Part shown: one piece after another, positions 1 to 7,986 of the stretch
Numbering within the stretch: position 1 is the stretch's first letter
Layout of the letters: every line of letters starts with the position of its first letter
Source: JACCVL01 sp963695375
GTDB lineage: Bacteria; Actinomycetota; Actinomycetes; Propionibacteriales; Nocardioidaceae
Assembly: GCA_963695375.1 (NCBI GenBank)
Contig: OY968767.1
Coordinates: 2,542,001-2,606,000 of the forward strand
Direction of reading: 5' to 3'
DNA length: 64,000 nt
The notes under the pieces: model-generated
The model's input: only the letters and a program-made list of their open reading frames with translations
Databases searched by the model: none
Told to the model about the DNA's origin: nothing
Program-made: the position numbers and the translations under genes

Positions 1-552
1 CTGCTCGGCTGCGGTGCCGCCCTGCTGCTCACCGGCGCCGGCACCCCGATGCTCTTCATGGGCGAGGAGTGGGGCGCCTCGACCCCGTGGCAGTACTTCA
101 CCGACCACCCCGACCCCGAGCTCGCGGAGGCGGTCCGGCAGGGTCGGCGGCGGGAGTTCGCCGACCACGGCTGGGCACCCGAGGACGTCCCGGACCCGCA
201 GGACCCCGCGACCGTCAGCCGGTCCCGGCTGGACTGGGACGAACCGTCCCGGGGCGAGCACGCCCGGTTGCTCGGGTGGTACCGCGACCTGATCCGGCTC
301 CGCCGCGAGCGACCCGACCTGCGCGACGCCCGGCTGGACCTGCTGCACGTGCAGCACGACGAGCAGGCCGGCATCGTCGTGGTGCATCGGGGCGCGGACC
401 GGGTCGCGGTGAACCTCGGCGCCGAGCCGGCGTCGGTCGACCTGGAGGTTCCCGGGCTGACGCTGCTGGCCGGATGGGGCCCGGGCATCGACCTGGACGG
501 TGCCGTCGTCCGGCTGCCGGCACACTCCGCGGTCGTTGCCGGCCCCGCCTGA
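1..552 (+). CDS. treZ: Malto-oligosyltrehalose trehalohydrolase, C-terminal part
   Basis: Only the last 183 codons are inside the window; the gene begins upstream and is open from base 1. The visible part contains the TreZ-type segment MLFMGEEWGASTPWQYFTDH, followed by the C-terminal beta-sandwich domain of GH13 enzymes and a TGA stop. The enzyme releases trehalose from maltooligosyl trehalose in the TreY/TreZ route from glycogen, in the cytoplasm. The family call rests on this conserved segment and on overall resemblance. The catalytic residues lie outside the window and could not be checked. The gene after it, 35 bp downstream, is unrelated. Confidence 0.9.
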   Translation: MLGCGAALLLTGAGTPMLFMGEEWGASTPWQYFTDHPDPELAEAVRQGRRREFADHGWAPEDVPDPQDPATVSRSRLDWDEPSRGEHARLLGWYRDLIRLRRERPDLRDARLDLLHVQHDEQAGIVVVHRGADRVAVNLGAEPASVDLEVPGLTLLAGWGPGIDLDGAVVRLPAHSAVVAGPA

Positions 553-587
553 CCGCGGCCCGCTGGGGCCGGTGCCACACTCGGGCG

Positions 588-1907
588 ATGTCGAACCTGC
601 CCCGGCACCGGCCCAAGATCGGCGCCGGCACACCGGCCCCGGACTGGCTGCTCGACCACGGCGACCTGAACCTGCACGCGCTCGGCCCCGGTGACGAGCT
701 GCTGGCCGAGTGGGCGGCCAGCGGGCTGAGCCTGCCGGACCGACCGGCGCTCCGGGCGTACCGGATCGAGCGGGTGCGCGACCAGCTCCGACGCAGCGGG
801 TGCGACGGCATCGTGCTGTACGACCCGGTCAACATCCGCTACGCCAGTGACACGACCAACATGTCGCTGTGGACGATGCACAACCCGGTCCGGTACCTCT
901 TCGTGGCCGCCGACGGGCCGGCGGTGCTCTTCGAGTTCTCCGAGGGCGAGTTCCTCGGCACGCACTCGGGGGTGGTGGACGAGGTGCGGGCCGGGCAGGC
1001 GTACGGCTACTTCTTCGTCGGGGACCGGATGGAGGAGGCCGCCGGCCGCTGGGCCGACGAGCTGGTCGCGCTGGTCGACGAGCACGGACGTGGTGACCGG
1101 CGGCTGGCCGTCGACATGCTCGAGCTCTCCGGCGTGCGAGCCCTGGAGGCGCGCGGCGTCGAGCTGGTCGGCGGGATGCCGCTGATGGAGGAGGCACGCA
1201 CGATCAAGTGCGCCGACGAGATCCGCGCGATGCGGTGCGCGGTCGACGCCTGCCAGCGCAGCGTGGCCGAGATGCACGATGCCCTCAGGCCCGGTGTCAC
1301 CGAGATGGCACTGTGGGGCCGGCTGCAGGAGGCCAGCTTCCGTCGGTACGGGGAGTGGGTGGAGACCCGGCTGCTGTCCTCCGGCCCGCGAACGAACCCC
1401 TGGTACCACGAGGCGAGCAGCCGACGCGTCCAGGCGGGTGAGCTGGTCGGCTTCGACACCGACCTGATCGGCGCCTACGGCGTGTGTGTCGACATGTCCC
1501 GGACCTGGCTGTGCGGCGCGGAGCGGCCGACCTCCCAGCAGCGGCAGACCTACGCGCTGGCCCGGGAGCAGGTCGAGCGCAACATCGAGCTGCACGTTCC
1601 GGGCGCCGGCTTCCGGGAGATCTCGGACAAGGCCTGGTATCCCCCGCTGGAGACCTACCGCGCCTACACCTGCCTGTCGCACGGGGTCGGCCTGTGCGAC
1701 GAGTATCCCGCGCTGTACGTGCGCGAGACCTGGGACGAGCAGGGGTACCACGGCGAGCTCGAGCCGGGGATGGTGATGTGCGTCGAGGCGTTCGTCGGGC
1801 CGCGGTCCGGCGGCGAGGGCGTGAAGCTCGAGCAGCAGGTGCTGATCACCGAGACCGGCAACGAGGTGCTCACCGACTACCCGCTCGACCTCACCCCACC
1901 CACCTGA
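588..1907 (+). CDS. M24-family metalloenzyme, DddP-like
   Basis: A 439-residue protein with a pita-bread (M24) C-terminal domain. Five metal ligands of the fold are visible: Asp292, Asp302, His365, Glu400 and Glu415. Asp290, Tyr360 and Asp371 (in SHGVGLCDEYP) are also present. The spacing of all eight matches, from memory, the iron-binding and catalytic residues of the DMSP lyase DddP, with a constant offset of 5-6 positions. Ordinary M24 members are aminopeptidases or creatinases, and actinobacterial relatives are usually annotated only as M24 peptidases. DMSP lyase activity is therefore an inference. The ATG at 588 is chosen because the protein then starts at the conserved N-terminal domain; the reading frame stays open further upstream through treZ. 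Confidence 0.75.
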   Translation: MSNLPRHRPKIGAGTPAPDWLLDHGDLNLHALGPGDELLAEWAASGLSLPDRPALRAYRIERVRDQLRRSGCDGIVLYDPVNIRYASDTTNMSLWTMHNPVRYLFVAADGPAVLFEFSEGEFLGTHSGVVDEVRAGQAYGYFFVGDRMEEAAGRWADELVALVDEHGRGDRRLAVDMLELSGVRALEARGVELVGGMPLMEEARTIKCADEIRAMRCAVDACQRSVAEMHDALRPGVTEMALWGRLQEASFRRYGEWVETRLLSSGPRTNPWYHEASSRRVQAGELVGFDTDLIGAYGVCVDMSRTWLCGAERPTSQQRQTYALAREQVERNIELHVPGAGFREISDKAWYPPLETYRAYTCLSHGVGLCDEYPALYVRETWDEQGYHGELEPGMVMCVEAFVGPRSGGEGVKLEQQVLITETGNEVLTDYPLDLTPPT

Positions 1908-1910
1908 CGG

Positions 1911-1963
1911 TCACGATCCGCGACTTCTGCAGACCGGACGGCTGCAGAAGTCGCGGATCGTGA
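1911..1963. terminator. Perfect 22-bp hairpin between convergent genes (copy 1)
   Basis: Arms 1911-1932 and 1942-1963 are exact reverse complements with a 9-base loop. The arm core is GATCCGCGACTTCTGCAG. It lies 3 bp after the stop of the M24 gene and 44 bp before the stop codon of the leftward protease gene, so it probably terminates both transcripts. There is no U-tract. A G-run block (1967-1993) capable of forming a quadruplex follows on the + strand. The same arms recur at 3083-3133. Confidence 0.75.
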
Positions 1964-2007
1964 AGAGGGTGGTGGGGGGTTGGGTGGTGGGGGTCAGGCG
2001 GGCCGGG

Positions 2008-2937
2008 TCACGGAGCGCGGAACGCGTTCCACGCCGCCACCATCCGCTGTCGCTGGCCCGCCGTGAACATGTCGAGGCACAGGTCGTCCCCGTAGCTCAT
2101 GAAGTTGTGGATCGGGTCCTTGCCGCGCTGGGCACAGGTGTTCAGCGCCGGGTCGCACTCGAAGATGTTGTTCCCGTCGAACTGGTACGGGGTGTCGGCC
2201 ACCTCGTCGCCCGGACGCCCACACCCGTTCTGGAACGTGTGGTACAGGTTCAGCCAGTGCCCGATCTCGTGCGTCGCGGTGTCGCCCTTGTTGAAGGGGG
2301 CGGCGCTGCCACCGGGCATCGACTCGTTCAGGATCACCAGACCGTCGCGGTACAACGGGGTCGGCACCGGGAAGAACGCGTACCCGAGCAGCCCGTCTCC
2401 GAGACCGGCGATGTAGATGTTCAGCGTGTTCGCCCGGCCCTGGTGCAGCGCCTTCTTGGCCGGCTGGTCGTCGTCGTCGAACGTCCAGTTGTACCAGTCG
2501 GTGTTGCGGGTGCGGTCGATCGAGCGCAGCTTGAACCGGAACGGGGTGGCGGCGGCGTCGGGCGAGGTCCGGCCCTTGAAGCCGCGATTGATCACCCGCA
2601 TCTGCTGCTCGACCTGGGCGTTGGTGACGTTCCCGCTGCCGTTGTTGCGGCGGATGATGTGGACCCGGGTGGGCACTCGGATGACACGGCTGCCGCGGAT
2701 GTCGACGCCCTTCAGCGCCTGCCGCATCTGCCGCTCCATGGACCGCTGCTGGGCCCGGGTGACCGTGCCCATGTCCAGGTGCTCGTAGCCCGGACGAACC
2801 CGCGCGTCACCGGCGGCGTTCTGCCGTTCACAGTCTGCGTCCGCCCCCGGACCGGCGTCGAGCTTGGCCGAAGACGGGCTGATGGTCAGTGCCGAGGCCG
2901 CCAGCACCGCGGCGGCCAGGACTGCAATCCTCTTCAT
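2008..2937 (-). CDS. Secreted M43-family zinc metalloprotease (copy 1)
   Basis: A 309-residue protein with an N-terminal signal peptide (MKR, hydrophobic stretch, cleavage near PSSAK). The zinc-binding helix HEIGHWLNLYH (His223, Glu224, His227, His233) and a downstream Met-turn-like NFMSYGDDLC place it in the pappalysin/cytophagalysin M43 family of extracellular metzincins. Its substrate is unknown. The ATG at 2937 is preceded by a strong AGGGAGGGG ribosome site. It is a close paralogue of the next gene, which has the same orientation and the same 3' hairpin. The pair looks like a tandem duplication with a repeat interval of about 1.17 kb. Confidence 0.88.
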   Translation of the reverse strand: MKRIAVLAAAVLAASALTISPSSAKLDAGPGADADCERQNAAGDARVRPGYEHLDMGTVTRAQQRSMERQMRQALKGVDIRGSRVIRVPTRVHIIRRNNGSGNVTNAQVEQQMRVINRGFKGRTSPDAAATPFRFKLRSIDRTRNTDWYNWTFDDDDQPAKKALHQGRANTLNIYIAGLGDGLLGYAFFPVPTPLYRDGLVILNESMPGGSAAPFNKGDTATHEIGHWLNLYHTFQNGCGRPGDEVADTPYQFDGNNIFECDPALNTCAQRGKDPIHNFMSYGDDLCLDMFTAGQRQRMVAAWNAFRAP

Positions 2938-3082
2938 GGCTCCCCTCCCTGTCGGGTCAATTGCCTCGACCCTTCCAGAGGAAGCCGGGAGGTGGGGACG
3001 CTTTGCCAGGTCGATGCACGATCAACCACCACTGCCCCATCCCGCCCTCAACCCGACCCCCCGACCCGACCCCCCCAACACC

Positions 3083-3133
3083 CACGATCCGCGACTTCTG
3101 CAGCCGTCAGGTCTGCAGAAGTCGCGGATCGTG
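3083..3133. terminator. Perfect 21-bp hairpin downstream of the second M43 gene (copy 2)
   Basis: Arms 3083-3103 and 3113-3133 are exact reverse complements and have the same arm sequence as the hairpin at 1911-1963; only the 9-base loop differs. It lies 40 bp beyond the stop of the leftward protease gene at 3174 and just upstream of the promoter region of copy 1. A G-rich block on the + strand (3137-3159) and a C-rich block on its other side flank it. It is likely a terminator, and possibly also a REP-like repeat element. Confidence 0.75.
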
Positions 3134-3173
3134 AAAGGGGGGTAGTGGGTGGGTGGGGGTCAGGCGAGCTCGG

Positions 3174-4103
3174 TCACGGAGCGCGGAACGCGTTCCACGC
3201 CGCCACCATCCGGTTGGACTGACCGGCGGTGAACATGTCGAGGCACAGGTCGTCCCCGTAGCTCATGAAGTTGTGGATCGGGTCCCGGCCCGGCTGCGAG
3301 CAGGTGTTCAGCGCCGGGTCGCACTCGAAGATGTTGTTCCCGTCGAACTGGTACGGGGTGTCGGCCACCTCGTCGCCCGGACGGGCACACCCGTTCTGGA
3401 ACGTGTGGTACAGGTTCAGCCAGTGCCCGATCTCGTGCGTCGCGGTGTCGCCCTTGTTGTACGGGGCGGCGCTGCCACCGGGCATCGACTCGTTCAGGAT
3501 CACCAGACCGTCGCGGAACAGCGGGTCCGGCACCGGGAAGAACGCGTACCCGAGCAGGCCCTCCTGCAGGCCGGCGATGTAGATGTTCAGCGTGTTCGCC
3601 CGGCCCTGGTGCAGCGCCCGCTTGGCCGGCACATCGTCGTCGTCGAAGGTCCAGTTGTACCAGTCGGTGTTGTTGGTCCGGTCGATCGAGACGACGTTGA
3701 ACCGGAACGGCGTCGGCGCCGCGGCGTCCGACGTCATCCCCTTGAAGGCGTTGTTGATGACGCGCATCTGACGGGTGACCTGGGTGTCGGTGACGTTCCC
3801 GGTCCCGTCGTTGCGCCGGATGATGTGGACCCGGGTGGGCACCCGGATGGTGCCGCGGGACTCGACCTTGACGCCCTTCAGCGCCTGCCGCATCTGCCGC
3901 TCCATGGACCGCTGCTGGGCCCGGCTGACCGTGCCCATGTCCAGGTGCTCGTAGCCCGGACGAACCCGCGCGTCACCGGCGGCGTTCTCCGGCTCGCAGT
4001 GCACGTTCGCGTCCGAGCCCGAGAAGAGCTTCGCGGACGCGGGACTGGCGGTCAGCGCGGACACGGCCAGCACCGCCGCTGCCAAGATTGCAGCCTTCTT
4101 CAT
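3174..4103 (-). CDS. Secreted M43-family zinc metalloprotease (copy 2)
   Basis: A paralogue of the preceding gene, with signal peptide, the same HEIGHWLNLYH zinc motif and the NFMSYGDDLC Met-turn region. Long DNA blocks are identical between the copies (for example around 2041-2110 and 3237-3290), which suggests recent duplication or gene conversion. The N-terminal mature region differs most (KLFSGSDANVHCE against KLDAGPGADADCE). I choose the ATG at 4103 over an in-frame GTG at 4112. A GGGGGAG ribosome site sits 8 bases before the ATG, and the protein then begins MKKAAILAAAV like its twin. The protein is 309 residues. Confidence 0.88.
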   Translation of the reverse strand: MKKAAILAAAVLAVSALTASPASAKLFSGSDANVHCEPENAAGDARVRPGYEHLDMGTVSRAQQRSMERQMRQALKGVKVESRGTIRVPTRVHIIRRNDGTGNVTDTQVTRQMRVINNAFKGMTSDAAAPTPFRFNVVSIDRTNNTDWYNWTFDDDDVPAKRALHQGRANTLNIYIAGLQEGLLGYAFFPVPDPLFRDGLVILNESMPGGSAAPYNKGDTATHEIGHWLNLYHTFQNGCARPGDEVADTPYQFDGNNIFECDPALNTCSQPGRDPIHNFMSYGDDLCLDMFTAGQSNRMVAAWNAFRAP

Positions 4104-4209
4104 GCTGCACACTCCCCCTTCGTGGGAATCGACTGGCGGGATGCTCGCAGACGCAGCAGGTCCGTGTGGTCATTTCGGCAGAATCGACGTGCACCGCTGC
4201 CGCGGCGGG

Positions 4210-5265
4210 TCAGTGCTTGGCGCGGCTCGGCTGCACCCGCATCGGCTCGCCCGCCATCTTCGGATAGTCCGGTGGATAGGGCAGATCGCCGTGTCCGTCC
4301 CGTTCGTCCCGCTCGTACCAGCCGAGCAGCTCGTCCAGCAGGTAGGCGCGGTCGTCGATCGAGCGGTGCGGGTCCGGCCGCCGGCGCAGCAGCCCGGGGA
4401 CGGTGTGCAGCGTGCAGTCGTCCGGGTGCACGTCGGTGAGCTCGTCCCACGTGACCGGGGTGGATACCGGGGCGCCGGCCCGCGGGCGGAGCGAGTAGGC
4501 GGAGGCGATGGTGCGGTCCCGGGCGTTCTGGTTGTAGTCCACGAACACCGACCCCGGCGGCCGCTCCTCCTTCCACCAGTGCGTCGTCACCCGGCCGGGC
4601 ATCCGGCGCTCCAGCTCCCGCCCGACCGCGATGGCGGCGTGCCGCATGTCGGTGAAGGTCCACCGCGGCTGCACCCGCACGTACACGTGCACGCCTCGCC
4701 CCCCGGACGTCTTCGGGAAGCCGGTGATCGACAGCTCGTCCAGCAGGCCGCGCAGCTCGGCGGCCACCTCCACCACGTCGGCGAAGTCGGCCCCGGGCTG
4801 CGGGTCGAGGTCGATGCGCAGCTCGTCGGGGTGGTCCACGTCGCCGCGACGCACCGGCCAGGGGTGGAAGGTGATCGTGCCCATCTGCGCGGCCCAGGCC
4901 AGCACGGCCGGCTCGGACGGGCAGATCTCGTCGGCGGTCCGCCCGGACGGGAAGGTGATGGTGGCCGTCTCCACCCAGTCCGGCGCACCCTTGGGCACCC
5001 GCTTCTGGAAGAAGGCGTCCCCGCGCGAGTCGGTGCGGGTAGCCAGCTTGGCGCCCTCGAACACCCCCTTGGGCCAGCGTTCCAGCGTGGTCGGCCGCTC
5101 GTACGTCGCCCGCAGCAGCTCCTCGCCGACGGCGGCGTAGAAGCCGACGACGTCCCGCTTGGTGACCGCCGGCCCCGCCGCGGTGGCGGCGAAGATCTCG
5201 CGGTCGGGGCTGGACACCCGCACACCGCGTCCGGCGACGTCGAGCTCCTCGACCGGGCCAGCCAC
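4210..5265 (-). CDS. LigD-type primase-polymerase domain protein, stand-alone
   Basis: A 351-residue protein matching the polymerase domain (PolDom, archaeo-eukaryotic primase fold) of bacterial NHEJ ligase D, without ligase or nuclease domains. The metal-binding pair is seen in RIDLDPQPG (Asp152, Asp154), with TITFHPWPVRR before it and an SGGRGVHVYV segment after it. Such stand-alone proteins accompany Ku/LigD in actinomycetes and insert ribonucleotides during end repair or act as primases. No ku or ligase gene is next to it. It starts at GTG 5265 and is divergent from msrB with a 45-bp gap. Confidence 0.9.
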   Translation of the reverse strand: MAGPVEELDVAGRGVRVSSPDREIFAATAAGPAVTKRDVVGFYAAVGEELLRATYERPTTLERWPKGVFEGAKLATRTDSRGDAFFQKRVPKGAPDWVETATITFPSGRTADEICPSEPAVLAWAAQMGTITFHPWPVRRGDVDHPDELRIDLDPQPGADFADVVEVAAELRGLLDELSITGFPKTSGGRGVHVYVRVQPRWTFTDMRHAAIAVGRELERRMPGRVTTHWWKEERPPGSVFVDYNQNARDRTIASAYSLRPRAGAPVSTPVTWDELTDVHPDDCTLHTVPGLLRRRPDPHRSIDDRAYLLDELLGWYERDERDGHGDLPYPPDYPKMAGEPMRVQPSRAKH

Positions 5266-5310
5266 ATCGGCAGCCTAGATCCTTCGCCGCGCGCCGGTAG
5301 TCTCGACGCC

Positions 5311-5751
5311 ATGACCTCGACCCCATCCTCGCCCGACCAGGCGCACGGCGCCCGCGTCGAGCGGACCGACGACGAGTGGCGCGCGACGCTGTCCCCCGAG
5401 GAGTACGCCGTGCTCCGCCAGGCCGGGACCGAGCGCCCGTACACCGGGGAGTACACCGACACCAAGACCGTCGGCGTCTACAGGTGCCGGGCCTGCGACA
5501 GCGAGCTGTTCCGGTCGGCCGAGAAGTTCGACTCGCACTGCGGCTGGCCGTCGTTCTTCGCCCCCCTGGCCGGCGACGCGGTGCGCTACCTCGAGGATCG
5601 CTCCCTGGGCGGCGTCCGCACCGAGGTGCGCTGCGCGACCTGCGACTCGCACCTGGGGCACGTCTTCGAGGGCGAGGGCTACGACACCCCCACCGACCAG
5701 CGGTTCTGCATCAACTCGATCGCGCTCACGCTGGAGCCCGCAGCGGGCTGA
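5311..5751 (+). CDS. msrB: Peptide-methionine (R)-S-oxide reductase
   Basis: A 146-residue cytoplasmic enzyme that reduces the R-epimer of methionine sulfoxide in proteins. The catalytic Cys133 is in RFCINS, and the structural zinc is bound by two CxxC pairs (Cys59/62 and Cys108/111). The segment GWPSFFAP is a family hallmark. Length is normal for the free-standing enzyme. The ATG at 5311 gives the family's usual N-terminal TDDEWRATLSPEEYAVLR segment. Confidence 0.96.
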   Translation: MTSTPSSPDQAHGARVERTDDEWRATLSPEEYAVLRQAGTERPYTGEYTDTKTVGVYRCRACDSELFRSAEKFDSHCGWPSFFAPLAGDAVRYLEDRSLGGVRTEVRCATCDSHLGHVFEGEGYDTPTDQRFCINSIALTLEPAAG

Positions 5752-5834
5752 GCCCGGCTCTTGACGAGCTCGGCGACTCCGGACCATGGTGGACGCGTCG
5801 TCGGGTCGAGCGACCCGGCAGCGGGAAGTGGGCC

Positions 5835-7241
5835 ATGACCCAGCCGAGCGCCGCACGTGACGACCTCACCACCGACCAGCTGCGGGCCGAGCTGCGGGGC
5901 ACCGTGCTCGTCGCGGAGGACGACGGGTACGACGAGGCCCGCTCGATCTTCAACGGGATGGTCGACAAGCGGCCGGCCGTGCTGGCGCAGTGCGCGGACG
6001 CCGACGACGTGGCGGCCGCGCTGCGGTTCGCGCGGGACCGCGGGCTCGAGGTCGCGGTCCGCGGCGGAGGGCACAGCGTCGCCGGCTCCGGGTTGACCGA
6101 CGGCGGACTGGTCGTCGACCTGCGCCGGATGAGGGCGGTGAGCGTCGATCCCGACGCCCGCACCGCCACGGTCCAGGGCGGCGCCACGATGGGCGACCTG
6201 GACCGGGCGACGGAGCCGTACGGCCTGGCCACCACGGGCGGCCGGGTGTCGACCACCGGAGTGGGCGGCTTCACCCTCGGCGGCGGCACCGGCTGGCTGG
6301 ACCGCAAGCTGGGGCTGGCGTGCGACCGGCTGGTCTCGGTCGAGCTGGTCCGCGCGGACGGGCGACGAGTCCGTGCCGACGAGCACGAGAACGCCGAGCT
6401 GTTCTGGGCGTTGCACGGCGGGGGCGGCAACTTCGGGGTGGCGACGTCGTTCACCTTCCGGCTCGACTCCGTCCCCGGCGTCACGGCGGCGCTGCTCCTC
6501 TGGCCGCCGGAGCGGGGGCCGGAGGTGCTCCGGCGGTGGCGGGACCTGATGGAGTCCGCCCCGGACGAGGTCGGTGGCGGCTTCTTGTACCTCACCGGCC
6601 CGCCGGACGACTTCGTCCCGGCCGAGCTCGTCGACCGGCTCGTCTGCGCGACGCTGGTGACCTACACCGGGACTGAGGCGGAGGCTGGGCCGTTCCTGCA
6701 CCCGATGCTGGAGCTCGCCCCCGCGGCCCGACTGGTGCTCGAGCTGCCCTATGCGGAGCTGCAGTGTCTGCTCGACGACCCGCCGGGCTACCGCAACTAC
6801 TGGTCGGCCGAGCACCTCGCAAGCCTCCCGGACGCCGCTGTGGACGTGTTCTGCGCACGCTCGGGCGACGTGATCGTCCCGTCCCCGTCGCAGCACGTGG
6901 TCTTCCCGCAGGGCGGCCTGACCGCCCGGCAGGGTCACGAGTGGCCGACGCCGTTCCGAACCGCTCCGTGGGTGGTGCACCCGTTCGGGCTGTGGGACGA
7001 CCCGGCCGACGACGATCGCGGCAGGCAGTGGGCCAAGGACGTCCGGGCCGACGTGCAGCCCTGGGCGACCGGCGACGTCTACCTGAACTTCATCGGGGAG
7101 GAGGGAGGCGACCGGGTGGCCGCAGGCTTCGGGAAGCACTACGCCCGACTCGCGCGGGTGAAGGCGGAGCACGATCCGGACAACGTGTTCCACCTGAACC
7201 ACAACATCCAGCCCGCCACTGGCATCCCGCAGCAGCGGTAG
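5835..7241 (+). CDS. FAD-binding oxidoreductase (BBE-like), copy 1
   Basis: A 468-residue member of the berberine-bridge/vanillyl-alcohol-oxidase superfamily. The N-terminal FAD domain carries RGGGHSVAG, whose His is the usual 8-alpha covalent FAD attachment site, plus GGRVSTTGVGGFTLGGGTGWL. The C-terminal BBE segment reads YLNFIGEEGG...YARLARVKAEHDPDNVFHLNHNI. These enzymes oxidise sugars, alkaloids or other small alcohols; the substrate here cannot be told. There is no signal peptide. A second member of the family lies at 54918-56303. Confidence 0.88.
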   Translation: MTQPSAARDDLTTDQLRAELRGTVLVAEDDGYDEARSIFNGMVDKRPAVLAQCADADDVAAALRFARDRGLEVAVRGGGHSVAGSGLTDGGLVVDLRRMRAVSVDPDARTATVQGGATMGDLDRATEPYGLATTGGRVSTTGVGGFTLGGGTGWLDRKLGLACDRLVSVELVRADGRRVRADEHENAELFWALHGGGGNFGVATSFTFRLDSVPGVTAALLLWPPERGPEVLRRWRDLMESAPDEVGGGFLYLTGPPDDFVPAELVDRLVCATLVTYTGTEAEAGPFLHPMLELAPAARLVLELPYAELQCLLDDPPGYRNYWSAEHLASLPDAAVDVFCARSGDVIVPSPSQHVVFPQGGLTARQGHEWPTPFRTAPWVVHPFGLWDDPADDDRGRQWAKDVRADVQPWATGDVYLNFIGEEGGDRVAAGFGKHYARLARVKAEHDPDNVFHLNHNIQPATGIPQQR

Positions 7242-7260
7242 CCGGCCGGCGCGGGCGGGC

Positions 7261-7986
7261 TCAGGGCAGGTCGCGCACCAGGTCTGCCACCGGCCGCCGT
7301 CGACCGGTGTAGAACGGCACCTCCTCACGAACGTGCCGCCGGGCCCGGCTGGCCCGCAGCTCGCGCATCAGGTCGACGATGCGGTCCAGGTCGTCGCCCT
7401 CGAACGCCAGGATCCACTCGTAGTCGCCGAGCGCGAACGACGACACCGTGTTCGCGCGCACGTCGGGGAAGCCGCGGGCGAGCTTGCCGTGCTCGACGAG
7501 CATGTCGCGGCGCTCGTCGTCGGGCAGCAGGTACCACTCGTAGGACCGGACGAACGGGTAGACGCAGACCCACCCTCGCGGCTGCTCCCCGGCCATGAAG
7601 GCCGGGACGTGGCCCTTGTTGAACTCGGCCGGCCGATGCACCGCGAGCTGTGACCAGACCGGGGCGAGCCGGTGACCGAGGGCGGTGCGGCGCAGTCGGC
7701 CGTACGCGGCCTGCAGGGCCTCCGCGGTGGGGGCGTGCCACCACACCAGCAGGTCGGCGTCCGCGCGGAGCCCGGACAGGTCGTACGTCCCGCGCACGTC
7801 GACGCCGTCGGCGGCCAGTCCGGCGAACAGCGCGTCCACCTCCGCGGCCAGCACGCCGCGGTCGGTCGACGCGCCCAGCGGGTCGCGCAGCACGAAGACC
7901 GACCACATGGTGTAGCGGATGGTCGCGTTGATGTCGCGGGCGGACGGGCCGGTCCGGCCCCGAGGCTCGCGCACGGCTTCGGTCAT
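7261..7986 (-). CDS. hemQ: Coproheme decarboxylase (chlorite-dismutase-like)
   Basis: A 241-residue member of the chlorite dismutase fold that makes haem b from coproheme in the coproporphyrin-dependent pathway of Gram-positive bacteria. The likely proximal haem ligand is His166 in MLVEHGKLARGFPDVRANTVSSFALGDYEW, very close to the mycobacterial HemQ segment. Its ATG overlaps the TGA of the upstream hemG by 4 bp, so the two are co-translated. Confidence 0.94.
   Translation of the reverse strand: MTEAVREPRGRTGPSARDINATIRYTMWSVFVLRDPLGASTDRGVLAAEVDALFAGLAADGVDVRGTYDLSGLRADADLLVWWHAPTAEALQAAYGRLRRTALGHRLAPVWSQLAVHRPAEFNKGHVPAFMAGEQPRGWVCVYPFVRSYEWYLLPDDERRDMLVEHGKLARGFPDVRANTVSSFALGDYEWILAFEGDDLDRIVDLMRELRASRARRHVREEVPFYTGRRRPVADLVRDLP

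Noticed and set aside
1960..4439. Long + strand open frames opposite both M43 protease genes
   Set aside because: Both frames simply mirror the two paralogous proteases and are Arg/Val-rich without resemblance to known proteins.
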